From contig NZ_JANUCS010000001.1 of assembly GCF_024808815.1 (NCBI RefSeq), forward strand, positions 124,001-188,000: a stretch of 64,000 nucleotides of DNA, read 5' to 3'. The notes under the pieces were generated by a model. The model was not told the origin of the DNA, made no database searches, and saw only the letters and a list, made by a program, of their open reading frames with translations. The stretch is from Methanosalsum natronophilum (lineage in GTDB: Archaea; Halobacteriota; Methanosarcinia; Methanosarcinales; Methanosarcinaceae). A program made the translations under genes and the position numbers. Every line of letters starts with the position of its first letter. Within the stretch, counting starts at the first letter, position 1. Positions 53,355 through 62,724 of the stretch are shown piece by piece.

Positions 53355-56207
53355 TTAATTAGAAAACGTGAATTTGTAGCAGGTTCCTTTCGAATTATCT
53401 AATTCTATTGTCCCACTCAACTGTGCTACAAGTAAATTTATTATCTTAAAGCCAAGTGAGTTTATCAAGTTAAAATCAATATCATTTGGCATCCCAATCC
53501 CATTATCACTTACCACCAATTCATAAGCATCATCAATTCTTTTAAATGAGACTGAAATTATGCCTGTTTTACATCCTTTGAATGCGTGCTTATAAGAGTT
53601 TGTAACACACTCATTTATAATTAATCCCAGTGGAATAGTCATATCCATATCAAAATACGCTTTTTCAACTTCTAGTTCAGTTTTTATAGTTGTAGAATCA
53701 AAATAATACAACTGTGATATATAATTCACTAAACTGGAAATATAATCAGATATCTCAATGCTACCCACTATATCAGTTCTATAAAGTTTCTCATGGGCTA
53801 TTGACAATGACCGAATTCTATTTTGACTGTCTTTTAATGCACCTTCAACATCTGGGTTTTGTTTGAAAAGCTTAGATTGCATGTTCAGTAAACTTATTAT
53901 TACCTGCAAGTTGTTTTTGACCCTATGATGAATTTCATGCACTATCAATTGATTTCTTTCTAATTCTTCCTTTTTCTTTCTGTCAGATATATCAGATGTA
54001 ATACCTTCCAACCTTATGGGAATAGAATTACTATCATATATTAGACGTGTTTTGTTACGAGTCCAGCATATGCTGCCATCGGGTCTAATGATACGATAAT
54101 CTTCATTATAGTACCCATGTTCCAGTAGTTTTTTTGATGCATCAAGATAAATATCATAATCTTCTGCATAAACCATTTCTACCAAACAGTTAGGATTTGC
54201 TAATATGTGATCAAGTGAACATCCATAAACTTTCTCAGCTGATGGACTGATGTATATAGGTTTTAGGTCCGGCCATGAGAATGACCAAATTACGTCATCT
54301 ATACTGCTAAGAATTGTAATGAATTTATTCTCACTTTCTTGTAACTTTTTATGCGTATCTTTTAGCTCAGTTATATCATGTTGTACTATAAAATGACCTT
54401 TGGTTCTTCCCTCATCATCATAAATACACACATATTCGCCTTCAACCCATATGCCTGTGCCATCTTTTCTCATTTCAAATTTCTCACCATAATAATGGCC
54501 ATTATCAAAGGTTTTTCTAAGTAGTGATTTCATGTCATCTTTATTCCCATTGAAAATACTGAGGGGTGTTTTTCCAATAAAGTCGTTTTTGGTTGAAAGA
54601 TATTGATCAAGAAAAGCTTGGTTGACCATCTTTATCTTTTCATGAGATATAGCATATTCTAACATATCCTCTTTATCTATTAAATCATTCCACGTAATGG
54701 GCACATCAAATTCCATCAAAAGAAATCCCGTCAATGATTGTGTAAAGAAATCTTTTAGTTGTTTATGGCTTTCTTTAAGCGCTTTTTCTGTACGCCTCTG
54801 TGAGGTTATGTCACGTCTCAAAATAACAATTCCTAAAGGAATATCTTCCTGAGAGGTCAGTGGTGCCTTTCGAGTATCAAAAAGAACATTCTTGCCATTA
54901 GGATAAGTTAACCACTCTTCGTTTTTCGTAGATTTAAGTCTTTTTTGTGAAAGAATATCTCTTGTTCTGAGTTTATTAGCTATTTCTTGAGGAAATAAAT
55001 CATAGTCTGTTTTCCCAATTATCTGTTCATACGATTTACCTACTAAATTACAAAATTCTGAATTACAGGCTAAGTAAACTCCATATTTATCTTTCACTGA
55101 AATTGTATCCGATATTGAGTTTAAAACTCCTGTTAAAAGGTTTACTTTTTCATTTAGGTTTTCTCTTTCCATTCTAAAATCTGTGATGTCAGTGATGATT
55201 CCATCAATGTACAAAATTTTACCATTTGAATCATAGATTCCTTCTGCATTCTCATGTATCCACCTGATAAATCCATCTTTTGTTACTATTCGATATTCTA
55301 GCTGATAAGGTAAGTGCCTACTGATTTTATTAGATATTTCAGTGAACAATTTAGATCGATCTTTTTCAAAGACTATACTTGAATATGACCTTACTTTATT
55401 ATTTATGAAATCTAATGACTTGTACCCAGAAATATCATAGATTTTATCACTCAAATATACCATTGTCCAATTTTCATCAAACTCACACCTAAAAATTACT
55501 CCAGGCACATTATGTACCAGGTGTGAGAGATGTTCTTTCCTTTTTTCCATTGACTCTGTTACAATTAAGTGATCAATGGGTTTCTCAGGTGCACTAATTA
55601 TAGATGAAATTTCACTTTCATTATCTTCAAGTAACGTGTTTTTATTAGTCTGTAACAATGCAAAGTCTTCATCATTAATGGCTTCCTTAACTTCAACTCT
55701 CTTGACATCAGCACCTCTTTTTAGATCTGGAGTATTTGTAGCTAGTTCAAGACGTTTAAATGAGGGCAAAATGAAGTCATTTATATTTTCGATAAATACT
55801 GCTTTATCATCTGTGGTACTATTAGCTTGATACAGATCGGTTTCAAGTACTGAGAAAAAAATAGTAATGTGTCTTTTTTTCATTTTTGATGGTAACACTA
55901 CAGCATTGTACCACATTTTTAACTTACTAGATAAAAAATTAAACTTTATTCCAGTTGAATTTTTTAAACCATTGTTTAATTCAGAGGTATATTTGTTATA
56001 AAAAGTTGGAGATACTTCACTTAATTTTTTATCTAAAATATTCGCATCTTCAATTCCAAGGATTTCTTTTACCGTGGCATCCATATCAATAATCTTATAA
56101 TCTCTCGAATTACCTACGTCAAGTGAAATCAAACTACAGTATCCATTAGTGCAAGAAAGATTCTCTTTGCAATAGTTATCTGTGAGACCATAACTACCCC
56201 TAGTCAT
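53355..56207 (-). CDS. Soluble multi-PAS sensor histidine kinase (HisKA_2 type)
   Basis: This 950-residue protein has no membrane helix. A Cys-containing N-terminal PAS-like region (1-110) is followed by about four recognisable PAS/PAC units: near 230-340 (NVPGVIFRCEFDENW), 355-465 (SISDTISVKDKYGVYLA), 490-625 and 630-745 (SSIDDVIWSFSWPD). The kinase core is HisKA_2, with His in VHEIHHRVKNNLQVIISLLN, and a HATPase with NECVTNSYKHAFKG and DNGIGMPNDID. This type is abundant in methanogens. No response regulator is adjacent. A perfect 12-pair palindrome lies 78 bases upstream of its start. Confidence 0.88.
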   Translation of the reverse strand: MTRGSYGLTDNYCKENLSCTNGYCSLISLDVGNSRDYKIIDMDATVKEILGIEDANILDKKLSEVSPTFYNKYTSELNNGLKNSTGIKFNFLSSKLKMWYNAVVLPSKMKKRHITIFFSVLETDLYQANSTTDDKAVFIENINDFILPSFKRLELATNTPDLKRGADVKRVEVKEAINDEDFALLQTNKNTLLEDNESEISSIISAPEKPIDHLIVTESMEKRKEHLSHLVHNVPGVIFRCEFDENWTMVYLSDKIYDISGYKSLDFINNKVRSYSSIVFEKDRSKLFTEISNKISRHLPYQLEYRIVTKDGFIRWIHENAEGIYDSNGKILYIDGIITDITDFRMERENLNEKVNLLTGVLNSISDTISVKDKYGVYLACNSEFCNLVGKSYEQIIGKTDYDLFPQEIANKLRTRDILSQKRLKSTKNEEWLTYPNGKNVLFDTRKAPLTSQEDIPLGIVILRRDITSQRRTEKALKESHKQLKDFFTQSLTGFLLMEFDVPITWNDLIDKEDMLEYAISHEKIKMVNQAFLDQYLSTKNDFIGKTPLSIFNGNKDDMKSLLRKTFDNGHYYGEKFEMRKDGTGIWVEGEYVCIYDDEGRTKGHFIVQHDITELKDTHKKLQESENKFITILSSIDDVIWSFSWPDLKPIYISPSAEKVYGCSLDHILANPNCLVEMVYAEDYDIYLDASKKLLEHGYYNEDYRIIRPDGSICWTRNKTRLIYDSNSIPIRLEGITSDISDRKKKEELERNQLIVHEIHHRVKNNLQVIISLLNMQSKLFKQNPDVEGALKDSQNRIRSLSIAHEKLYRTDIVGSIEISDYISSLVNYISQLYYFDSTTIKTELEVEKAYFDMDMTIPLGLIINECVTNSYKHAFKGCKTGIISVSFKRIDDAYELVVSDNGIGMPNDIDFNLINSLGFKIINLLVAQLSGTIELDNSKGTCYKFTFSN

Positions 56208-56284
56208 TGAGAAGTATTAACTTATAACAGTATATATTTATTGTGATTTAATTTTATAAGTTCATGTGCTTAATAGAAGGTATA

Positions 56285-56317
56285 ACTTACACATATCTAA
56301 AAAAAATATGTGTAAGT
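56285..56317. promoter_or_regulatory. Perfect 12-base-pair palindrome between mfnB and the PAS kinase gene
   Basis: ACTTACACATAT (56285-56296) and ATATGTGTAAGT (56306-56317) flank a nine-base A-rich loop. On the minus strand it is 25 bases after the mfnB stop and 78 bases before the kinase start. It could be the mfnB terminator, as the loop reads T-rich on that strand, or an operator for the kinase gene. Confidence 0.5.
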
Positions 56318-56341
56318 AGAAACAGAAAATAATAATTTATT

Positions 56342-57055
56342 TCAAGCTTTTAACTGACACATTTCACTTTTAAGTTTTTTAACAAGGGGTTCTTGAATAG
56401 CTGTCTGTCTATCTCCCCCACAAACCATGCCTCTAACACCTATTATATCAGGATCAATTCTTTCAATCATGGGTAAATCATTAAATTTAAGACTACCAGC
56501 AATAGCAGATTCTAAATTATACTTTTTTGCGATATTAGTAAATTCAGTTAGTTCTTGCTCAGATAAGAACTCAAAAGTAGACTTTCCATCTTTAATTGCA
56601 GTATCAACCATGACCACATCTATACCTACCTTTGAACCAATCTCGGGGAGAAGGAAAGGAGATATTGAATTTATACGAGAAAAGTCTGAGTAGCCAGAAA
56701 CTACTACTTTCTTATTTGAGTCATAATCTTTAACTGCTCGATTTATACCTTCAAGCATTTCAAAAGCTTGCTCTTCAGTCTGTATGTCATAAAGTCCAAC
56801 TTTTATATATTTAGCTCCAGAATATGCTGCACCTAAAGCAGCAAGAGATGCTGTCCCGGGCTTGTAGTTAAAATCTCCTATTGTTGCACTCAAAGGAACC
56901 TCTGAATTAATTAATTCCTTTACTTCTCTAATAATCCAGGGAAAGTTAGCACCCAAAGACCCTTCTTTTGGATTTTTGACATCAATTATATCAGCACCAC
57001 CTTTAGAAGCACTGATAGCTTCCTGTGAATTGATTGGACTTATAAGTAATTTCAT
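56342..57055 (-). CDS. mfnB: (5-formylfuran-3-yl)methyl phosphate synthase MfnB
   Basis: This 237-residue TIM-barrel protein (formerly DUF556) makes the furan precursor of methanofuran from two glyceraldehyde 3-phosphate molecules. KLLISPINSQEAISASKGGADIIDVKNPKEGSLG carries the first essential Lys in the VKNPKEGSLG motif. VVMVDTAIKDGKS holds the second Lys and Asp, and AGSLKFNDLP and GVRGMVCGGDR follow. GAGGG lies upstream of ATG. Methanofuran is the first C1 carrier of methanogenesis from CO2. It is divergent from a HisA/HisF relative with under 50 bases between starts. Confidence 0.94.
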   Translation of the reverse strand: MKLLISPINSQEAISASKGGADIIDVKNPKEGSLGANFPWIIREVKELINSEVPLSATIGDFNYKPGTASLAALGAAYSGAKYIKVGLYDIQTEEQAFEMLEGINRAVKDYDSNKKVVVSGYSDFSRINSISPFLLPEIGSKVGIDVVMVDTAIKDGKSTFEFLSEQELTEFTNIAKKYNLESAIAGSLKFNDLPMIERIDPDIIGVRGMVCGGDRQTAIQEPLVKKLKSEMCQLKA

Positions 57056-57102
57056 AAAGCTACCCTCTTATTATATATCATGAAATAATGTATTTGTTAA
57101 AT

Positions 57103-57831
57103 ATGTTTCGAGTTTTACTTGTATTAGATATATTAAATAATTACTTAGTTCATGCTGTTAAAGGTGAAAGAGAAAAATATAATAAAATCGAAAGTTTCAG
57201 TCAAATTTCCGATACGTCACATCCTTTAGAAATAGTTGAAAATATCAAGCCTAAAGAAGTATACATAGCAGATTTGAACAGATTACATTTTAGTAAAACT
57301 AATGAGGAAAATGTAGACACTATTTATCAAATTCGAAATAAAGCAAAAACTTATCTTGATTGGGGTATTGAGTCCATCAATGACGTTCACTATGCATCAA
57401 AGATGGCTGATCACTTGATCTTAGGAACTGAATCTACTAAACTCGAAACTTTGAAAGCCGCTGTTAGTTCATACCCTGGTAGAGTGAGTGTTAGTATTGA
57501 TCAGAAAAATGGAAAAATACTTAAGGTCGATGAATGCATACCAGATGATCCTTTAAAAATAATAAAACTTTTAAATGGTCTAAATATCAAAGATATAATA
57601 TACTTAGATCTCAGTCGGGTAGGCACCTCTAAAGGATTTGATGAAAAACTTGTATCTAAACTTGTCCTTGAATCTAAACATGATATTCTTTTAGGTGGTG
57701 GAATCCGCGATTGTGAGGATATCAAGCTCTTAAATAATATCGGCGTCAAAGGCGCTTTGGCAGCAACTGCACTGCATAATGGTTCCATACCATTATCAAT
57801 ATTAAAATATGATTTAGACACATATGTCTAA
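57103..57831 (+). CDS. HisA/HisF-related TIM-barrel protein
   Basis: This 242-residue barrel is of the methanogen HisA/HisF-like family. MFRVLLVLDILNNYLVHAVKGERE resembles the HisA start, KEVYIADLNRLHFS follows, and the HDILLGGGIRDCEDIKLLNNIGVKGALAATALHNG phosphate-binding block closes it. It is too divergent to call true histidine biosynthesis HisA. Proteins of this family are often next to methanofuran or tetrahydromethanopterin genes, including C1-pathway clusters in methylotrophs, so a coenzyme role is possible. ATG 57103 is preferred over the ATG five codons upstream. Confidence 0.8.
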   Translation: MFRVLLVLDILNNYLVHAVKGEREKYNKIESFSQISDTSHPLEIVENIKPKEVYIADLNRLHFSKTNEENVDTIYQIRNKAKTYLDWGIESINDVHYASKMADHLILGTESTKLETLKAAVSSYPGRVSVSIDQKNGKILKVDECIPDDPLKIIKLLNGLNIKDIIYLDLSRVGTSKGFDEKLVSKLVLESKHDILLGGGIRDCEDIKLLNNIGVKGALAATALHNGSIPLSILKYDLDTYV

Positions 57832-57850
57832 TAGGTAAGGATTGATTATA

Positions 57851-58078
57851 ATGACAGATATTGAAGTAGAAAATGATGAAAAGTATACAGAGATCAAAAT
57901 GGGTGCAGGTTGGTTTTTAACGATTAACCTGACCTCAAGTGACCGGTATGATAAAGAATATGTAGAAATCTCAAAAGAGAGATCCGGCCAAAAGAAAAAT
58001 AGATTTAATCTCAATCCTAAATATGTAAGGGAACTGGGTGAAGAATTAATCAAGTTTGCGGACAGAAACAATCTCTAA
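57851..58078 (+). CDS. Small conserved-looking protein, possibly PC4-like
   Basis: This 75-residue acidic protein starts MTDIEVENDEKYTEIKMG. The order of strands (GWFLTINLTSS, EYVEISKER) and the final helix (NPKYVRELGEELIKFAD) recall single-stranded DNA-binding PC4/YdbC-like folds. This is a weak resemblance by eye. It lies 20 bases after the HisA/HisF-related gene and converges with tmk. TTG 57842 is also in frame. Confidence 0.6.
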   Translation: MTDIEVENDEKYTEIKMGAGWFLTINLTSSDRYDKEYVEISKERSGQKKNRFNLNPKYVRELGEELIKFADRNNL

Positions 58079-58090
58079 TTCTTTTTTTCT

Positions 58091-58690
58091 TTAGATCAAA
58101 GGTAAGATTATGTCCAATACTTCCGGAACTAGTTCTTTTGATGGCTTCGAACTATCTATAACTATAAATCTATCAGGTTCTTCTGAAGCTAACTTTAGGT
58201 AGTTTGAACGAACACCTTTCAAAAAGTCAATCTTTTCAAATTTAATTTGTTGCCCCCGTGAAGAACAGCGTTTAACAGCTATTTCAGGTTCAATATCAAA
58301 AAGAATTGTCTTATCTGGCAAAACAGTCCATTCAGAACGAATATTTCGTGCCCAGTCCATCGGATATTGAAACATTGATTGAAGAGTCATCCCTTGATAT
58401 GCATAAGTACTATCAGAATAACGATCAGATATTACACATTTCCTTTCTTCAAGTGCTGGTTTTATCACATCTGATACATGCTGGGCATGATCTGCTGTAA
58501 ATAAAAATAACTCTACTAGTTCATTAGTGTCCGATTTTATTGCTCGCTCAACCATTACTCCAAGCCATGTCTCAGTTGGTTCTCTTGTGAATATAACGTC
58601 TTTCATTTCTTCAAGGCGACGTAAAGTAGAAATTACTGTAGATTTTCCTGCACCATCAATACCTTCAAACGTAATCAATTTTCCTTTCAT
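58091..58690 (-). CDS. tmk: Thymidylate kinase
   Basis: This 199-residue dTMP kinase has a P loop TFEGIDGAGKSTV at residues 7-19, the DR(Y/H) motif CVISDRYSDSTYAYQG near residue 90 and a lid region with Arg in AVKRCSSRGQQIKFE. FTREPTETWLG contains the family Glu-Pro-Thr. It phosphorylates dTMP to dTDP for DNA synthesis. Nothing in the arrangement suggests an operon; it converges with the small gene at 57851. Confidence 0.94.
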   Translation of the reverse strand: MKGKLITFEGIDGAGKSTVISTLRRLEEMKDVIFTREPTETWLGVMVERAIKSDTNELVELFLFTADHAQHVSDVIKPALEERKCVISDRYSDSTYAYQGMTLQSMFQYPMDWARNIRSEWTVLPDKTILFDIEPEIAVKRCSSRGQQIKFEKIDFLKGVRSNYLKLASEEPDRFIVIDSSKPSKELVPEVLDIILPLI

Positions 58691-58765
58691 AAAAACAAAA
58701 CCCGTATATTATAAAATTTCAAAAATATGATTAAAGTAGTTTGGTTACCACCATAATATGCCACA

Positions 58766-58774
58766 AAATATATA
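58766..58774 (+). promoter_or_regulatory. TATA box for a probably leaderless DUF166 transcript
   Basis: AAATATATA lies 27-35 bases before ATG 58801. Archaeal transcription starts about 25-27 bases past the TATA centre, so the mRNA would have no leader or only a few bases. No Shine-Dalgarno sequence is seen. Confidence 0.45.
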
Positions 58775-58800
58775 GATTAATCTCTATAATTTAAACTTTA

Positions 58801-59463
58801 ATGACAAAGATTGGCATAATTACAAGAGGGAAGTATGGACATCGTTTGATAGATACTATCAAAGATAAAACAAACTTTGAGCCATTGGTAGCAAACTTAC
58901 CCAGTAAACTGCCAATTCTCATAGAAGAGCCTGAAAAATACCTAGATGAAATTGGATTAGATCAATCTATATTTAACTCTGATATCATAGTTTCATATTC
59001 ACTACATCCAGACATCACAACAGCCATAGCTAAAATAGCTTCACAGAGAAATGTCAAGTCTCTAATAATTCCTGGCGGATATTCCCATGTTTCAATGGAT
59101 GAACTTGAAAAAATAGCTAAAAACTCTAACATGCATATAGAAATCGATGAAATATGCTGTGCATTAAAAGAACATGAAAGCACAAAGGAGCTTACCTCAG
59201 TTTTAGGTACACCAGCACTTGAAATCGATGTAAAAGATAAAAAGATAGAAAATGTCAACGTTAAAAAGGGTGCTCCTTGTGGTAGTACATGGTACATGGC
59301 AAGGAATCTGAAAGGAATTGAATTAGATAAAGCATCAGCTCGTGCGGGTTTACTTGTACAGCAGTATCCTTGTAGAGCCATCCGGGGGACTAAAGATGGG
59401 ATTCACAGGTCTGCAGCAATACATAAAAAAGCCGTCGAAAATGCACTCCAGAAAACAAAATAA
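58801..59463 (+). CDS. DUF166 family protein
   Basis: This 220-residue protein of the methanogen DUF166 family starts GIITRGKYGHRLIDTI and has VSYSLHPDITTAIAK, IIPGGYSHVSMDELE, and a GAPCGSTWYMARNL motif. A C-terminal QYPCRAIRGTKDGIH block with Cys residues follows. Database names that call the family thymidylate synthase come from an early unproven assignment; proximity to tmk here is suggestive but not proof. The two conserved cysteines in PCGST and YPCRA could be a redox or metal site. Confidence 0.82.
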   Translation: MTKIGIITRGKYGHRLIDTIKDKTNFEPLVANLPSKLPILIEEPEKYLDEIGLDQSIFNSDIIVSYSLHPDITTAIAKIASQRNVKSLIIPGGYSHVSMDELEKIAKNSNMHIEIDEICCALKEHESTKELTSVLGTPALEIDVKDKKIENVNVKKGAPCGSTWYMARNLKGIELDKASARAGLLVQQYPCRAIRGTKDGIHRSAAIHKKAVENALQKTK

Positions 59464-59508
59464 AAAAATAATAGATATATAAAAACCTAGCTATGCATCT
59501 TAATTACC

Positions 59509-60936
59509 TTAGTGCGACTGGAGTTTCATCCTAGGACCCATGATACATTTACCACCCGCGTTTCCTCCTAAAGGATTGAATGGTGTACCCATTGAATTCA
59601 TGCACCTTGCCATTACAGCTGCTCCTCTTGCAAGGGCATCATCTACAAACACGACCCTATTTTCTATATTGTTTAAATCATTTATATTTTCCAAATATTT
59701 CAATATAAGTGATGGTTTATCACCAGTGATTGCAGCTCTACCTGTAATCCCTATAGAAGTATTTTCATGGAGCAAATTATATTCTAATGCGACTCCAACT
59801 AACCGGGAGACTATATTAGCCATTACCTCATCTATTACTGAGAATAGGGTCTTAATACCCTCCTCTTTGTAGATATGAGATCCTAACTCAAGAACTTCAT
59901 TCAATCTAGATCCATTATCTCCTACATCACAGCCTATTAGTACCACTCCCATTTCTTTTGCAGCTTTTGGATTTACAGGCACACTTCCATACCTTACAAC
60001 ATCATCAGGAACTTTTTCAATAGTAATAATATCTAAAACTTTTGATGCAAGTTCTTTTATTCTTTTATTCTTTACCTTCATCATTAGCCAGCTATGTTTA
60101 TTCCTACCAGAAATATCAAGTGCAGTACCAAGTTTTGAATCAACAATACTTGTACCTTTGATCAAAGCATCTGGAATAGCACCTGCATACCCACAAAAAT
60201 TACCAACCGTCTTGGCGTATGGATAATCGGAATTAACAATCCTTCCATCTAATGTAGTCCCAAAATCAATAGATATGCATGGATTCCTGAAGTCCACTCC
60301 AGTCCATTTAGCACCTTCTTTTATCCCTGCAGTAGCTAATTCACCCTCCATCTCATTAGCAACTATTTCTACACCCGTAGATCCTATTGGTGGGTTCACA
60401 CTAGCTACAGCTCCATCAAAAACAACTTTTTCCATCTTAGTATATTTTTGAAACTTGAGTGGTAAATTATTTACTGACATTGCTGGAGTCATGCGTGAAG
60501 GGGGTATCCCGGCCAATAAACAGCCATCTGCCAAAGCTTTTATAAACTCCCCTACATCTTCGGGCACAGCAAATCCAGCAACCACACCAGTTGATCTAAC
60601 TACAAAATGTATATCTTTTTCAATATCTAGGTTTGCACTATTAACAGCACCAACAAGAGTATCTCTTACCAGTTCGGATATAGATTGTCTTGTAAGTTCC
60701 ACTCCAGTTAACGTTTTACCAAACACAACCTCGCCAACCTTAGGTGCCCTTACTTCTCGAGTCATCCTTATGTATCGGTTTACTATATGCGTTTTCCCAG
60801 ACTCCATGTTTGTAGCTGTTAAAATGCACTTAGTGGTTGTATTCCCAACCTCAACTGATGCTACTATGTAATAAGGTTTTGACTTTATTTCAAGAAGTCC
60901 TACGTTAGGACTTTTTACTACATGTTTAGGTGCCAT
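59509..60936 (-). CDS. Methanogenesis marker protein 14 (DUF2114)
   Basis: This 475-residue protein of the marker-14 family (ASKHA-like ATPase fold) is confined to methanogens. VASVEVGNTTTKCILTATNM opens the fold as a phosphate-binding loop. EVVFGKTLTGVELTRQSISELVRD, GVEIVANEMEGELATAGIKEG and CISIDFGTTLDGRIV follow, and NPLGGNAGGKCIMGPRMKLQ closes the protein. Related proteins activate corrinoid or other metalloenzymes. ATG 60936, preceded by AGGGTGA, is preferred to GTG 60945. It is translationally coupled to thioredoxin upstream. Confidence 0.93.
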   Translation of the reverse strand: MAPKHVVKSPNVGLLEIKSKPYYIVASVEVGNTTTKCILTATNMESGKTHIVNRYIRMTREVRAPKVGEVVFGKTLTGVELTRQSISELVRDTLVGAVNSANLDIEKDIHFVVRSTGVVAGFAVPEDVGEFIKALADGCLLAGIPPSRMTPAMSVNNLPLKFQKYTKMEKVVFDGAVASVNPPIGSTGVEIVANEMEGELATAGIKEGAKWTGVDFRNPCISIDFGTTLDGRIVNSDYPYAKTVGNFCGYAGAIPDALIKGTSIVDSKLGTALDISGRNKHSWLMMKVKNKRIKELASKVLDIITIEKVPDDVVRYGSVPVNPKAAKEMGVVLIGCDVGDNGSRLNEVLELGSHIYKEEGIKTLFSVIDEVMANIVSRLVGVALEYNLLHENTSIGITGRAAITGDKPSLILKYLENINDLNNIENRVVFVDDALARGAAVMARCMNSMGTPFNPLGGNAGGKCIMGPRMKLQSH

Positions 60937-60941
60937 CCATA

Positions 60942-61352
60942 TCACCCTTGAGCTATGAGGGAATCTAATTTATTAGTAAGAGAATTCTCAGGTACTGCTC
61001 CAATAACTTTATCCACTAGCTTTGAATTCTTAAATATTAGGATTGTAGGTATACTATTAATGCCATACTTCATGGCAGTAGATTTATTTTGATCCACATT
61101 CAGTTTGCAAAACAGTATCTTTCCGGCATATCTTGCTGCAAGTCGATCAATTACTGGACTAATTGTCTTACATGGACCACACCAGGGAGCCCAGCAGTCG
61201 ATAACTACCACTTGGTTCTCATTTATCTTCTGGTCAACATCAGCATCATTTACATTTATTGGTTCTGAATAAGATTCTTTTTGTTGTTTATTTTCCAACG
61301 ATTCCTTAAGTTCCTGAAGTTTCTTTTCTCTAATCTTCTCAATCTCATCCAT
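60942..61352 (-). CDS. Thioredoxin with N-terminal extension
   Basis: This 136-residue protein carries a charged N-terminal extension of about 45 residues (IREKKLQELKESLENKQQKE) and then a full thioredoxin domain with active site DCWAPWCGPCKTISPVIDRL. The cis-Pro loop is NSIPTILIFKNSK. It overlaps or abuts the marker-14 gene. In methanogens thioredoxins reactivate enzymes after oxidation; coupling to a marker protein suggests it may serve a methanogenesis component. Confidence 0.92.
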   Translation of the reverse strand: MDEIEKIREKKLQELKESLENKQQKESYSEPINVNDADVDQKINENQVVVIDCWAPWCGPCKTISPVIDRLAARYAGKILFCKLNVDQNKSTAMKYGINSIPTILIFKNSKLVDKVIGAVPENSLTNKLDSLIAQG

Positions 61353-61544
61353 AGCAATCCCTTTGTTTTAGGAAGTAGGTAGTAACATTAATATAAGGTT
61401 TTGCTAAAAGCAAATTATATCTGCGTGTTAGATGTATTAATGCGAACAAATGTCTAATATAATTAGCCATTTCTCTTAATGAAGATAGCAAATAAAAAGA
61501 ATTTGTTAAATAGCTCAGTTCCTTCTAATAAGTGACAATGGGAT

Positions 61545-62525
61545 TCACTCATCTAAATCTATATGTGGATTCATGTCACAGCCTGTACATGGTAAGCACA
61601 TTGTTCTCGAAACTGCAGCATTTAAACCATGTATATCTAATATCTCTTTGAGTTTTCTTGTTAGATACATTATTCGCTCTGCTGTGGGTCTATTTATATA
61701 AACTTCTCCTTCTCTTAAAGGAGATAAATTTGCTGCACGCAGTATAGGGATAACACCAATACTTGCTAATTCTTCAATCCCTTGAATCACTGAATCATCA
61801 TTTTCTCCCAAACCTATTATGAAATTTGAGAAAACATGATTCTTACCAAATAGTTTTACTGCCTCTTCAAGCTTATCCAAAATATACTCAAGATTCTGGT
61901 CAGGACATACCTCATCAAATACAGCTCGATCCATTGTCTCTACATTATACTTAATCTCATCTACGCCAGCCGCTTTTAAAATCTTATTAGACTTATTTGT
62001 AGGATAAACCGATACACCAATTGGAACACCATATTTTTTAGCTTCTAAAACAATCTCATTTACACGTTCAACTTCTTTATCAGGTGTCTCAGATACCCCA
62101 GAAGTTATAGATATCGAATCCATCTTACCTGTATCATAGGCTTTTTCTAGAAGTTTGATTACTTCCTTAAAAGATTTTATTCTGCCTCCCAGTTTCGGTA
62201 CTGGACAAAACTTGCAATCAAATATACATTTTTCACTTACAGTAATATATGCTTGCCCGGGACAATGTACTAGTTCTGGCTCAATCTTACCTGTGACCAG
62301 TTCTTCATTGTCATAATAAATAACAACATGGTCATTCTTAGTAAACACTTTAAGAGGAGAATCTTTATTAACTGAGAGACGTACTCTCCGATTTCCTGAT
62401 TTGAAAAAAAAAGCCTTTTTACCAGCTCCGGGACCTGCTGTAGGAACCGTTAAGTCCCCCAGTGCATCTTCATCAATATCAGCAGAGCCTATAGCTATCA
62501 TTTTTGCTTTTACTTCTGATTTCAT
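61545..62525 (-). CDS. Radical SAM protein with C-terminal cysteine cluster
   Basis: This 326-residue protein has an extended N-terminal domain (1-90). The radical SAM triad is SEKCIFDCKFCPVPKLGGR (C-x3-C-x2-C), near residue 100. A barrel with SITSGVSETPDK (the glycine/serine binding loop), IKYNVETMDRAVF, and FIIGLGENDDS follows. The last 20 residues hold another CLPCTGC cluster, a possible second iron-sulfur site. It is related in general form to methanogen biotin-synthase-like enzymes, but the product cannot be assigned. Confidence 0.85.
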   Translation of the reverse strand: MKSEVKAKMIAIGSADIDEDALGDLTVPTAGPGAGKKAFFFKSGNRRVRLSVNKDSPLKVFTKNDHVVIYYDNEELVTGKIEPELVHCPGQAYITVSEKCIFDCKFCPVPKLGGRIKSFKEVIKLLEKAYDTGKMDSISITSGVSETPDKEVERVNEIVLEAKKYGVPIGVSVYPTNKSNKILKAAGVDEIKYNVETMDRAVFDEVCPDQNLEYILDKLEEAVKLFGKNHVFSNFIIGLGENDDSVIQGIEELASIGVIPILRAANLSPLREGEVYINRPTAERIMYLTRKLKEILDIHGLNAAVSRTMCLPCTGCDMNPHIDLDE

Positions 62526-62724
62526 GTAATCAAACCGCTTTTTTCATATTCACCTATTATAATAGGAAAATACATCTATACTTTAAACCTATCTCTTCGG
62601 CAAATTTAATTTTTCATAATAGCAATGCCATCTAAACCATAATAAATGTAAACGCCAACATATTAATATTAAGTGTCTATTGTTTTAACATTAAACTTTA
62701 AAGCTAATAATAGAGGAATCTTAG

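Noticed and set aside
58801-59463. Thymidylate synthase for the DUF166 protein
   Set aside because: No ThyA or ThyX active-site motif is present; the name rests on an old annotation, although tmk is adjacent.
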